A DNA stretch of 64,000 bases from positions 1,594,108 through 1,658,107 of the forward strand of contig NZ_JAKQZH010000001.1 in assembly GCF_022343555.1 (NCBI RefSeq). The letters are read 5' to 3'. Under the pieces are notes generated by a model, which was given only the letters and a program-made list of their open reading frames with translations, was not told the DNA's origin and did no database searches. The stretch comes from Marinobacter sp. C7 (lineage in GTDB: Bacteria; Pseudomonadota; Gammaproteobacteria; Pseudomonadales; Oleiphilaceae). Made by a program: the position numbers and the translations under genes. This document shows positions 42,686 to 50,441 of this stretch, one piece after another (position 1 is the first letter of the stretch; every line of letters starts with the position of its first letter).

Positions 42686-43489
42686 GTGGTCCGAACCGAC
42701 AGCATTGACTATCCGGCAAGGCATGAGAATTTCGAGCGATGGTTCCAGTCTCCACTGGGTCGGGCGTTACTGGCAGACCAGCGGCGATTCTGCGATTACG
42801 AGCTCGGCAACCTGATCGGGGCAAGACAGCTGCAAATTGGCGTGAGCCACCGCCTGCCGCTGGCCACCGGGACCGATTTCGTGCAGAAGATCATGACCAC
42901 GCCGCGCTGGTTTCCCCACATGCCAGAGGGTGTCGCGGTATGTGATTCCGATGAACTGCCTTTCCCGTCGGATTCCATGGATCTGGTTATCCTTCACCAC
43001 ACACCCGATTTTTCCCCGTACCCCCATCAGGTGCTGAGAGAATCCGCCCGGGTACTAAGGGGTGAAGGGACCATCGTTCTGCTTGGCTTCAATCCCATGA
43101 GCCTGTGGGGGCTTCGCCGGCTGTTGTCGCGCCAGCATGACGGGCCGTGGGGCGGCCGCTTCATGCTTCGGCGGCGCATGGAAGACTGGCTCAGGTTACT
43201 TGGTTTCAGCGTGGAATCGTCGGTAACCCGATTTCTGAGGTTTCCTGTTCAGCGTTCGGGCAGGCACACCTATCGGTGGATTGATACCCGGCTGGCGGGT
43301 AATCGGTTCCTGCCTCTTGGCGCCTATTACTGTATCCTTGCCAAAAAGCGGGTCTATGGCCGCATTCCCAGGCAACCGGCCTGGCGGAAAACCAAGGTCA
43401 TTGCGATGCCCGGCACCGGCACCGTTGGTGCATCCAGAAGCTGTTATCGGAATTCCGGCGGTATTACCGGCGCAGAAGGTCAGGATTAA
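42686..43489 (+). CDS. Class I SAM-dependent methyltransferase (gloB-rnhA neighbourhood type)
   Basis: A 267-residue protein with a Methyltransf_11-like core: the acidic SDELPFPSDSMDLVILHH segment and VLRGEGTIVLLGFNP are motifs II and III. The usual glycine-rich motif I is replaced by a less obvious region near residue 50. Substrate unknown. The location between gloB and rnhA is conserved in Pseudomonas and relatives. The start is GTG with GGGAGG about 9 bases upstream. The C-terminus is basic. Confidence 0.85.
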   Translation: MVRTDSIDYPARHENFERWFQSPLGRALLADQRRFCDYELGNLIGARQLQIGVSHRLPLATGTDFVQKIMTTPRWFPHMPEGVAVCDSDELPFPSDSMDLVILHHTPDFSPYPHQVLRESARVLRGEGTIVLLGFNPMSLWGLRRLLSRQHDGPWGGRFMLRRRMEDWLRLLGFSVESSVTRFLRFPVQRSGRHTYRWIDTRLAGNRFLPLGAYYCILAKKRVYGRIPRQPAWRKTKVIAMPGTGTVGASRSCYRNSGGITGAEGQD

Positions 43490-43508
43490 CGAGGGTTCAG
43501 GAGTATGA

Positions 43509-43952
43509 ATGTCGGATAAAGTGATTCTCTACACGGACGGGGCCTGCAAAGGGAACCCCGGTCGTGGTGGCTGGGGCGTGGTACTTCGATACGGCGACGC
43601 GAAAAAGACGCTCCACGGTGGGGAACTTCACACCACCAACAACCGAATGGAGCTGATGGCAGCGATCCGCGGGCTGAAAGCTCTCAAGCGCCCGTGCGAG
43701 GTGGAGCTCTACACAGATTCCCAATATGTCCGCAAGGGCATCACCGAGTGGATGGCCGGCTGGAAGCGTAACGGATGGAAAACCGCAGCGAAGAAACCGG
43801 TGAAAAATGATGACCTCTGGCGTGAGCTGGATGCTGAGACTGCCAGGCACAGAATCAACTGGCACTGGGTGAAGGGTCATGCGGGCGTGCCGGATAACGA
43901 ACTGGCGGACCAACTGGCAAACCGAGGCGTAGCGGAATTGAGTGAAGCATGA
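43509..43952 (+). CDS. rnhA: Ribonuclease HI
   Basis: A 147-residue endonuclease degrading RNA in RNA-DNA hybrids. The four catalytic acids occur at the E. coli positions: Asp10 ([11 protein letters not shown]), Glu48 (NNRMELMA), Asp70 (LYTDSQYV) and Asp134 (GVPDNELAD). The basic handle ([15 protein letters not shown], 85-99) is present. It overlaps dnaQ by 4 bases (ATGA), so both are made together; in E. coli the two genes are divergent neighbours. Confidence 0.98.
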   Translation: MSDKVILYTDGACKGNPGRGGWGVVLRYGDAKKTLHGGELHTTNNRMELMAAIRGLKALKRPCEVELYTDSQYVRKGITEWMAGWKRNGWKTAAKKPVKNDDLWRELDAETARHRINWHWVKGHAGVPDNELADQLANRGVAELSEA

Positions 43953-44659
43953 GACAGATCGTACTGGATACCGAAACCACCGGCATTGATCCCAATGACG
44001 GGCACAGGATCATTGAAATCGGTTGTGTCGAAGTTATTGAGCGTGAGCTGACCGGTCGGAATTATCACGTCTACATCAACCCGGAAAGGGAGGTGGAGGC
44101 GGAAGCCATAACCGTGCATGGCATCACCAACGAATTCCTGGCGGACAAGCCCAGATTTGCCGAAATAGCCGAGGAGTTCTTTGAATTCATCAAGGGCGCT
44201 GAGCTGGTTATCCATAATGCTGCGTTCGACGTGGGGTTCATGGATGCCGAGTTCGCCCGGCTCAAACCGGTCCGCAAGACGGCTGACCACTGCGGGATCG
44301 TCGATTCCCTGGCCATCGCCCGGGGCAAGCACCCTGGCCAGAAAAACAGCCTCGACGCCCTGTGTAAGCGTTACGGTGTCGATAACAGCAACCGTGAGCT
44401 TCACGGCGCATTGCTGGACGCCGAGATCCTGGCTGACGTCTATCTGTTGATGACCGGGGGCCAGACAGCCCTCTCGCTCGATTCCGGTTCGGAAAATGGT
44501 GGGGCTACCGGTGGTATTCGCCGCCTCAAGGCCGATCGCCCCCGACTTTCCGTGGTGAGGGCGACCGGTGACGAGGCGAGTGCACATAATGAATTCATCG
44601 AGATGCTGGACAAGCAGTCGGGGCAGAGTCTCTGGAGCAAGCTAGAGCAGGCGGAGTGA
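43949..44659 (+). CDS. dnaQ: DNA polymerase III epsilon subunit (proofreading 3'-5' exonuclease)
   Basis: A 236-residue DEDDh exonuclease. Exo I is LDTETTG (Asp7, Glu9), Exo II lies in [15 protein letters not shown], and Exo III is the [15 protein letters not shown] block with the catalytic histidine and aspartate. The C-terminal part after a Gly-rich linker (about 180-236) is the polymerase-alpha binding tail. Coupled to rnhA by a 4-base overlap. Confidence 0.97.
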   Translation: MRQIVLDTETTGIDPNDGHRIIEIGCVEVIERELTGRNYHVYINPEREVEAEAITVHGITNEFLADKPRFAEIAEEFFEFIKGAELVIHNAAFDVGFMDAEFARLKPVRKTADHCGIVDSLAIARGKHPGQKNSLDALCKRYGVDNSNRELHGALLDAEILADVYLLMTGGQTALSLDSGSENGGATGGIRRLKADRPRLSVVRATGDEASAHNEFIEMLDKQSGQSLWSKLEQAE

Positions 44660-44700
44660 GAACTGGACCAGCGTGTACCAATTGTTACACTCCTGCTTTG

Positions 44701-44728
44701 TTGAGCAACATCAGTTTTGTGTTATAAG
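44701..44728 (+). promoter_or_regulatory. Candidate fimL promoter
   Basis: TTGAGC (44701-44706) and TATAAG (44723-44728) are 16 bases apart in the 218-base dnaQ-fimL gap. A small hairpin, CGCGG-TAGTCT-CCGCG (44843-44858), lies between this and the fimL ATG and could sit in the leader. No riboswitch core was recognised. Confidence 0.45.
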
Positions 44729-44877
44729 TAATGATAAGTTCGCCAGTTTTTTGGCAAACGGAATATCGGTCGGTGAGGGTGTAACTGACCTATAACAACA
44801 AAGTCCGGCTCTTTTTGGCGGGGCTGAAAGTCAGGCACGGGACGCGGTAGTCTCCGCGAATTAAACAGGAAGCGTTT

Positions 44878-46584
44878 ATGGTTCAATCGTCTCTGGCGAC
44901 GAAATCGCAGTCGTTTGATCTGGTCAAGGGTGAGATAGAACAGACCATCAAGCAGGCAGAATCCAGCCTTGAGCGTTTCCAGGAAAACCGCGAGAGCGGG
45001 GAAGACCTCCAGAACTGCGTCGATTACCTGAACCAGTTGCGGGGAATTTTCATCCTTGTTGAACTTCGTGGCGGTACTCTGTTGTGTCAGGAGGCCGTTG
45101 CCATGGCCAACGATGTTCCGGTTGGTGCCAACGACGACAAAAACATCCTCCTCACTACCCTGAACAGCGCGCTGTTCATTCTCCGTCGCTATGTGGAGTA
45201 CTACCACCAGCAGCGGGAGGATCACCCGGAACTGCTGTTACCCGTCATCAATGATCTCCGCGAAGCCCGTCGTGAAAAACCCTACCCGGAATCCTGCTTC
45301 TTTGAGATTGATGTCAAGGAACGACCGGATTTTTGCGCGGATCTCCACCTTGACACCTTTGAAGGCAGTGAGGCGGACTACGAGATCATGGCCCGGCGGA
45401 TGCGCCTGACCTTCCAGGTGGCCTTGCTGGGCGTACTGCGGGATCGCAACGATGTGGTCAGCAAGAAACTGTTCGGTCGCGCGGCCCGGGGATTTGCCCG
45501 GTTGTGTCAGGGGGCACCGATGGGGCAGATGTGGTGCCTGCTGGGAATTGTGTCCGATACCATGCTGGACCGGGCGATGATTTTTACCAGGGCCCGCAAG
45601 CGCATGCTTATGCGTATCGAACGCTATGCCCGCGAAGTGGTTTACGTTGGCAAGGTGGCTACGGCCAAAGACGCTCCGGATTCACTGATTCGGGATCTCA
45701 TTTACCTGCTTTACCGCAGCGGGTCTGCAAACCCGGAAGTGACCCGGATTCTTTCCGCGTATCGCCTGGCGCCTGCCGAATTCCCCGATTCCATGCTGGA
45801 AGCCCACGCCCGGCGGTTGTATGGGCCCGGTAGCGATGTGCTCAGGTCGTTGTCGGAAGCGTTGCAGGACGAGCTCAACCAGCTGAAGGACAAGCTCGAT
45901 ATCATCGAGCGCGGTATCGAGCCTGATCTGGCGGAACTGTCATCCATCGCCGACGCCCTTGAGCGCCTCGCCAACACGCTGGTGATGCTTGATCTCAACA
46001 AGCTGGCGGGCATATCCCGTGAGGAAGCCGCCAGACTCAGAAAATGGGAAGAGGACAACCGCCTTCCCGGTGACGATGAGCTCTATCGTCTGGCAGATTC
46101 CGTTCTGGGGGTTGAGGATGCGGTGATGCAGATTGTCACTCGCGGCATTACTTCCGAAACCGATGCCCTGGCTGGTAGCCGGCGAAGAAGGGATGAATCT
46201 GTCTATCTTCAGGAAGCAATGTTTGTGGTGGCCGACGAGGCGCGAAGCGCTTTGACCCTGGCTAAACGGGCGATCACCGCGTTCATCGAATCGGATTATG
46301 ACAAGCTGCACCTGGCGAACCTTCCCGCCACCCTTCACAGCATCTGGGGCGGCTTGCAGATGGTCAACGATCCGGGCGCGGCCAACGTGCTGAAACGCGT
46401 GGCAGCTTCAATCCAGGATCGTCTTCTCGATGCACGTCAGGCACCGGCTCACCAGGTACTGGAAGCGCTGGCAGATGCGTTGACGTCGCTCGAGTACTAC
46501 ATCGAAAGCATCGGCAAGCGGGAAGACCGCAATCCGGATCTTCTCAAGCTCGCGGAATCCTCCCTCGACGACGTAGGTTTGTAA
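44878..46584 (+). CDS. fimL: FimL-like type IV pilus / twitching motility regulator (ChpA N-terminal homologue)
   Basis: A 568-residue cytoplasmic, largely helical protein without signal peptide. The N-terminal helix bundle (QSFDLVKGEIEQTIKQAESSLERFQ) and the segment LNQLRGIFILVELRGGTLLCQEA match the N-terminal modules of the chemotaxis-like kinase ChpA/PilL, and the overall length and its position downstream of dnaQ match FimL. In Pseudomonas FimL links FimV to the Chp system and adenylate cyclase at the pole. It may therefore partner with FimV (11808). I see no Hpt-type phosphorylatable histidine motif, but this is a visual judgement. Confidence 0.82.
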   Translation: MVQSSLATKSQSFDLVKGEIEQTIKQAESSLERFQENRESGEDLQNCVDYLNQLRGIFILVELRGGTLLCQEAVAMANDVPVGANDDKNILLTTLNSALFILRRYVEYYHQQREDHPELLLPVINDLREARREKPYPESCFFEIDVKERPDFCADLHLDTFEGSEADYEIMARRMRLTFQVALLGVLRDRNDVVSKKLFGRAARGFARLCQGAPMGQMWCLLGIVSDTMLDRAMIFTRARKRMLMRIERYAREVVYVGKVATAKDAPDSLIRDLIYLLYRSGSANPEVTRILSAYRLAPAEFPDSMLEAHARRLYGPGSDVLRSLSEALQDELNQLKDKLDIIERGIEPDLAELSSIADALERLANTLVMLDLNKLAGISREEAARLRKWEEDNRLPGDDELYRLADSVLGVEDAVMQIVTRGITSETDALAGSRRRRDESVYLQEAMFVVADEARSALTLAKRAITAFIESDYDKLHLANLPATLHSIWGGLQMVNDPGAANVLKRVAASIQDRLLDARQAPAHQVLEALADALTSLEYYIESIGKREDRNPDLLKLAESSLDDVGL

Positions 46585-46589
46585 TCCCC

Positions 46590-47237
46590 ATGTCCCATGA
46601 GCTGGCAACCATTGTATTGGCGGTCGTCGGGGCCGTACTGGTGATTGCAAGCCTGCTGTTTTTCCTTCGTCCTCGTTGGCTCCTGGGGTGGCTCAAGGGC
46701 ATGGCTGTTTTTTCCGTGCTCATACTGGGAATCTATACCCTGGTGATTGCCGTCAACCTGCTCGGTTATCAGTCATTGGAGGGGATGAAAACGGTAGCCA
46801 CCGTTTCAACGGAACGGCAGGGCGAACAGTTGTGGCTGGTAACCTTGCAGTCCGGCGAGGAGTCGCCGGTCGTTCAGTCGGTACGGGGGGATCAGTGGCA
46901 GCTGGATGCACGAATCATCCGTTTCGTCGGTCCGGTTCGCTGGCTGGGCATTGCGCCCGGTTACCGGCTGGAGCGACTGAGTGGTCGATATACGTCGCTG
47001 GAGAATGAGCAGAGCAAGCCAAGGACGGTAATTGGCCTGAGTGAACAGAAATGGCCCGATCTCTGGGAGCTGGACAGGAAATTCAATCTGCCGTTTGTGG
47101 AAGGGGTCTATGGAAATGCGACGTTCATGCCCATGCGTGAAGGGGCGGTGTTCGAAGTGCGGCTTTCGGCGTCGGGGCTTGTTGCGACTCCCGGGAACGA
47201 GGCGGCCCGGCAAGCGGTCCAGCTCTGGGATGAGTGA
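46590..47237 (+). CDS. Two-helix membrane protein of unknown function, cotranscribed with fimL
   Basis: A 215-residue protein with two N-terminal transmembrane helices (about 5-24 and 37-57) followed by a soluble domain of about 150 residues, probably periplasmic (QWQLDARIIRFVGPVRWLG, then the FNLPFVEGVYGNATFMP block). Such proteins are sometimes labelled cation/multidrug efflux pump, but the topology does not support a transporter. It begins 5 bases after fimL, so the two are probably translationally linked, which hints at a pilus or polar-envelope role. Function unassigned. Confidence 0.85.
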   Translation: MSHELATIVLAVVGAVLVIASLLFFLRPRWLLGWLKGMAVFSVLILGIYTLVIAVNLLGYQSLEGMKTVATVSTERQGEQLWLVTLQSGEESPVVQSVRGDQWQLDARIIRFVGPVRWLGIAPGYRLERLSGRYTSLENEQSKPRTVIGLSEQKWPDLWELDRKFNLPFVEGVYGNATFMPMREGAVFEVRLSASGLVATPGNEAARQAVQLWDE

Positions 47238-47254
47238 GGGTGAAGTTCAGGTAT

Positions 47255-47285
47255 AAAAAAACCTGCGCAGGGCGCAGGTTTTTTT
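47255..47285. terminator. Bidirectional Rho-independent terminator
   Basis: Seven A, then CCTGCGC (47262-47268), a three-base loop, GCGCAGG (47272-47278) and seven T. It separates the fimL unit (+) from the convergent SCP2 gene (-) and can end transcription from both sides. Confidence 0.95.
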
Positions 47286-47302
47286 ATGAGCAGGGCTTTG
47301 GC

Positions 47303-47617
47303 TCAGCCCATGTTGAACAGTTCGCCCAGCTTGGTTGCCAGCATCATGTCGCCCTCGGCGCGCAGCTGACCAGCCATGAACGCCTGCATACCGTCGGTTT
47401 CGCCGGTAACGATGCCCTGCAGAGTATCGGAATTCATGATCAGGGTAACGGAAGGATCGCCATGAGCGCCTTCGTGCAGCTTGCAGGAGCCGTCGTTGAT
47501 GGCCAGGTGATAGGTGCTGTCGTCCTCAATGTCGAACTGGAACACCAGGTCGAGGCCTTGAGCTGCGTCTGCGTTGAAATTCTGTTCGAGTTTTTCAAAT
47601 ACCTGAGCTACAGACAT
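47303..47617 (-). CDS. SCP2 sterol-binding domain protein
   Basis: A 104-residue single-domain protein with the SCP2 pattern (LVFQFDIEDDSTYHLAINDGSC, then DPSVTLIMNSDTLQGIVTGE and FMAGQLRAEGDMMLATKLGELF). The fold forms a hydrophobic pocket for lipids or acyl chains; the ligand in bacteria is generally unknown. The ATG at 47617 follows AGAAGGG, 7 bases upstream; the longer in-frame reading to 47815 is rejected. Divergent from sohB across 182 bases. Confidence 0.92.
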   Translation of the reverse strand: MSVAQVFEKLEQNFNADAAQGLDLVFQFDIEDDSTYHLAINDGSCKLHEGAHGDPSVTLIMNSDTLQGIVTGETDGMQAFMAGQLRAEGDMMLATKLGELFNMG

Positions 47618-47799
47618 TATCTTGCCCTTCTGAATAGTTGTCTTGTCTTGGCGAAGCCGATCTCGCAATCCGACTTTATGGTTAGCGGGCAGTTGTGTCA
47701 AGCTCGATCGAACGCTTGTTTTAATTATTTTGCTCCGCTTATCACCGGTAATTCGGTAAGTTACACTTTTGTCTTTGCATAACCATTGGAGAAGCCATT

Positions 47800-48864
47800 T
47801 TGGAGTTCCTGACACAATACGGCCTGTTTCTGGCGAAGGTCGTTACCTTCGTGGTTGCCGCCCTCGTCATCATTTCCGTCATTATCTCTGCTGCTCAAAA
47901 GGAGCGTGAAGAGCATGAAGGAGAGGGCGAGTTGAGGATCCGAAAGCTCAACGAAAAATACCAGAAATTGCGGGAAACCATTCAGGCGCGCCTGATGAGC
48001 GAGGGGGAACGCAAAGCCTTTCTGAAAGCACGTAAAAAGGAAGAGAAAGCAGAGAAAAAGGCCGCAAAAGCCAAGGCCAAAGGTGAAGGTGAGCAGAAAG
48101 AGGCCTCGTCGCGAGTCTATGTCCTGGATTTTGACGGCGATATCAAGGCCAGCGATACGGATCAGCTGCGCCGTTCGGTTTCTGCGGTGCTGAGTGTCGC
48201 CAATCCGGAGACGGATGAGGTGGTTGTTCGCCTGGAAAGCGGCGGTGGTCTGGTTCATTCTTATGGTCTGGCAGCAGCCCAGTTGGATCGTATCCGGAGC
48301 AAAGGCATCTCCTTGACGGCCTGCGTCGACAAAGTGGCTGCCAGTGGTGGCTACATGATGGCCTGTGTTGCCGACCGGATCGTGGCATCGCCTTTCGCAA
48401 TTCTCGGGTCGATTGGTGTGGTTGCCCAGCTGCCGAATTTCCACCGTTTTCTGAAGAAAAATGATGTGGATTTTGAAGTGCTGACTGCCGGCGAACATAA
48501 ACGCACCATGACGATCTTTGGAGAGAATACCGAGAAAGGCCGCCAGAAGTTCCTTGAGGACCTGGAAGACACCCATGGCCTGTTCAAGGAGTACGTGACG
48601 GAGCGTCGCCCGAGTGTCGATATTGCCAAGGTCGCCAACGGTGATATCTGGTTCGGTAAGAGGGCTCTTGAGGTCAAACTGATCGACGAGATCAAGACCT
48701 CCGACGAATATCTCATTGAGGCATGCGACCGTGCAGACGTAGTGTCAGTGTCATTCCAGCGCAAGCGAACGCTCCCGGAAAAACTGGGGCTGGCCACCAG
48801 CGCTGCCCTGGAGCACACGGTTTGGCGGCTATTCAGCGCTTTCCGGAATCAGAAGATCCAGTAG
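47800..48864 (+). CDS. sohB: Inner-membrane serine protease SohB (S49 family)
   Basis: A 354-residue signal-peptide-peptidase-like protease. The N-terminal transmembrane helix (about 10-31) is followed by a Lys/Glu-rich region (about 34-102) and the S49 domain, with nucleophile Ser182 in KVAASGGYMMA and the general-base candidate Lys234 in GEHKRTMTIF. E. coli SohB suppresses HtrA loss and degrades periplasmic or membrane proteins. The start is TTG at 47800, with GGAGAAG 6-7 bases upstream, and the protein matches the family at residue 1. Confidence 0.95.
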   Translation: MEFLTQYGLFLAKVVTFVVAALVIISVIISAAQKEREEHEGEGELRIRKLNEKYQKLRETIQARLMSEGERKAFLKARKKEEKAEKKAAKAKAKGEGEQKEASSRVYVLDFDGDIKASDTDQLRRSVSAVLSVANPETDEVVVRLESGGGLVHSYGLAAAQLDRIRSKGISLTACVDKVAASGGYMMACVADRIVASPFAILGSIGVVAQLPNFHRFLKKNDVDFEVLTAGEHKRTMTIFGENTEKGRQKFLEDLEDTHGLFKEYVTERRPSVDIAKVANGDIWFGKRALEVKLIDEIKTSDEYLIEACDRADVVSVSFQRKRTLPEKLGLATSAALEHTVWRLFSAFRNQKIQ

Positions 48865-48887
48865 CTGACAACAAGTGGGGTAACTCC

Positions 48888-49886
48888 ATGACAGCGAACA
48901 GCGAATTCAAAGCGTGGCGTGTAGAAGAGAAGGATGGCGACTACAAAGGCAGCGAGCAAACGCTCAACTTTTCCGATCTGCCGGATGGCGAGGTTCTGAT
49001 CCGCGTCTGTCATTCGTCGCTGAACTACAAGGACGCGCTTTCCGCGTCCGGCAACAAAGGCGTTACACGCTCGTTTCCTCATACCCCCGGGATCGATGCG
49101 GCCGGCGAGGTGGTGGAATCCACGACCGGGAAACCGGCAGTGGGCAGCCAGGTAATTGTGACCGGGTACGACCTGGGCATGAATACCGATGGCGGCTTCG
49201 GCGAGTATATCCGTGTACCGGCAGCCTGGTGTGTACCGATGCCCTCCGGGTGGGATACGCGTACGGCGATGATCTATGGCACTGCGGGCCTGACAGCCGG
49301 TCTCTGTGTCCAGAAATTGCTGCGGATGGGGGCAAGCCCGGAACAGGGTAAGGTTGCCGTCAGCGGTGCCTCCGGGGCAGTGGGCAGCGTGGCTGTCGAG
49401 CTGCTGGCCAATCTTGGGTTTGACGTGGTCGCCATCAGCGGCAAGGCCGATCATGCCGATAGTCTCAGGGACCTGGGGGCCGGTGAGGTTATCGGGCGTG
49501 AGGCGTTGGAAGAGGAGAAAAAGCCGCTGCTCAAGCCGGTCTTTGCCAATGCGGTTGATACTGTGGGTGGCACACCTCTGGCGGAACTGCTCAAGCAGAT
49601 CCAGCCGGGTGGATCAGTCTCGATCTGTGGACTGGTTGCCGGCCCTCAGCTGCCGACTACGGTGCTGCCATTCATCCTGCGCGGGGTAAACCTGCTGGGT
49701 GTAGACTCGGTGGAGATTCCACTGGCGGACAAACAGGCGGTTTGGGAGAAGTTTTCCGGCGAGTGGAAGTGTCCGAAAACTGAAGCCTCGGCCCGGGACA
49801 TTGGCCGTGGGGAGCTGGATGAGGCGCTGAAAGCGTTTCTGAAGGGGGCGTCTGCCGGCAAGATCGTGTTGGATCATAGCCGGTGA
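48888..49886 (+). CDS. acuI: Acrylyl-CoA reductase-like oxidoreductase (AcuI/YhdH family)
   Basis: A 332-residue zinc-free medium-chain dehydrogenase/reductase. The N-terminal LNYKDALSASG and the nucleotide-binding VSGASGAVGSVAVELL (near 155-170) fit the YhdH/AcuI group, which reduces acryloyl-CoA to propionyl-CoA with NADPH and detoxifies acrylate from DMSP breakdown in marine bacteria. DMSP lyase genes are not in this window, so a general detoxification role is equally possible. The ATG at 48888 follows sohB by 23 bases; an upstream reading into sohB is rejected. Confidence 0.9.
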   Translation: MTANSEFKAWRVEEKDGDYKGSEQTLNFSDLPDGEVLIRVCHSSLNYKDALSASGNKGVTRSFPHTPGIDAAGEVVESTTGKPAVGSQVIVTGYDLGMNTDGGFGEYIRVPAAWCVPMPSGWDTRTAMIYGTAGLTAGLCVQKLLRMGASPEQGKVAVSGASGAVGSVAVELLANLGFDVVAISGKADHADSLRDLGAGEVIGREALEEEKKPLLKPVFANAVDTVGGTPLAELLKQIQPGGSVSICGLVAGPQLPTTVLPFILRGVNLLGVDSVEIPLADKQAVWEKFSGEWKCPKTEASARDIGRGELDEALKAFLKGASAGKIVLDHSR

Positions 49887-49900
49887 GGTGACGTTAGATC

Positions 49901-49930
49901 GGGGTCAGAAGAAAGCTTTCTTCTGACCCC
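49901..49930. repeat. 30-bp perfect palindrome, copy 2
   Basis: The half-site GGGGTCAGAAGAAAG is followed by its exact reverse complement. It fills the 51-base gap between the convergent acuI-like and DUF934 genes, so it probably ends both transcripts. Compared with copy 1 (41749) only the fourteenth base of each arm differs, and the change is compensated on the other arm. Confidence 0.9.
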
Positions 49931-49937
49931 AACTTCT

Positions 49938-50441
49938 TCACGCCCGCCGGCGAAACAGCGGCAGATCTGTATCCGTCGCTGCCTGATAGCCCTGGCTGAA
50001 GAAGTTCAGGCACTTCGCCGCCTGACTGATGTCCTTGTCTGCCCGCAAGACATAGGAATCAAACCCGCAGCGCTTCATGAACTGGAGCTGGTCGAGCAGG
50101 ACGTCCCCGATGGCGCGCAGCTCGTTCCGGTAGCCGAAGCGCTCCCTCAGCAGCCTTGCAATGCTGTAGCCACGGCCATCCACAAAGCGGGGGAAGTTCA
50201 CGCCGATCAGCGGTAGTTCGTTGACTTTGTCAGCAATGATTTCCGGCTCGTCATGACTGTCGAACCAGACACCGATCTGGTCGTTACCCGTAAAATGGCC
50301 ATAGCCCGCGAGCCACAGATCGGCCGGAATCAACGCCGGCTGGTCAGATGGAATAGCCAGGGACTCGCCTTCCTCCGGGCGCGGAACAACCACCCAATTA
50401 TCCTGACGGACACTGCCGTCTGCTTTGATTACATCAGGCAT
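49938..50441 (-). CDS. DUF934 family protein, partner gene of cysI
   Basis: A 167-residue protein of the DUF934 family, regularly encoded directly downstream of the single-chain CysI in Pseudomonas-type bacteria. Conserved-looking segments are FPRFVDGRGYS, LRERFGYRNELRAIGDVLLDQL and the MKRCGFDSYVLR block. Function not established; coexpression with sulfite reductase suggests a role in sirohaem enzyme assembly or sulfur assimilation. The ATG at 50441 overlaps the end of cysI by 8 bases; a reading to 50603 would run deep into cysI and is rejected. Confidence 0.92.
   Translation of the reverse strand: MPDVIKADGSVRQDNWVVVPRPEEGESLAIPSDQPALIPADLWLAGYGHFTGNDQIGVWFDSHDEPEIIADKVNELPLIGVNFPRFVDGRGYSIARLLRERFGYRNELRAIGDVLLDQLQFMKRCGFDSYVLRADKDISQAAKCLNFFSQGYQAATDTDLPLFRRRA

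Noticed and set aside
44729..44782. 17-codon frame ahead of fimL
   Set aside because: No ribosome-binding site and no hydrophobic or conserved pattern; likely chance.
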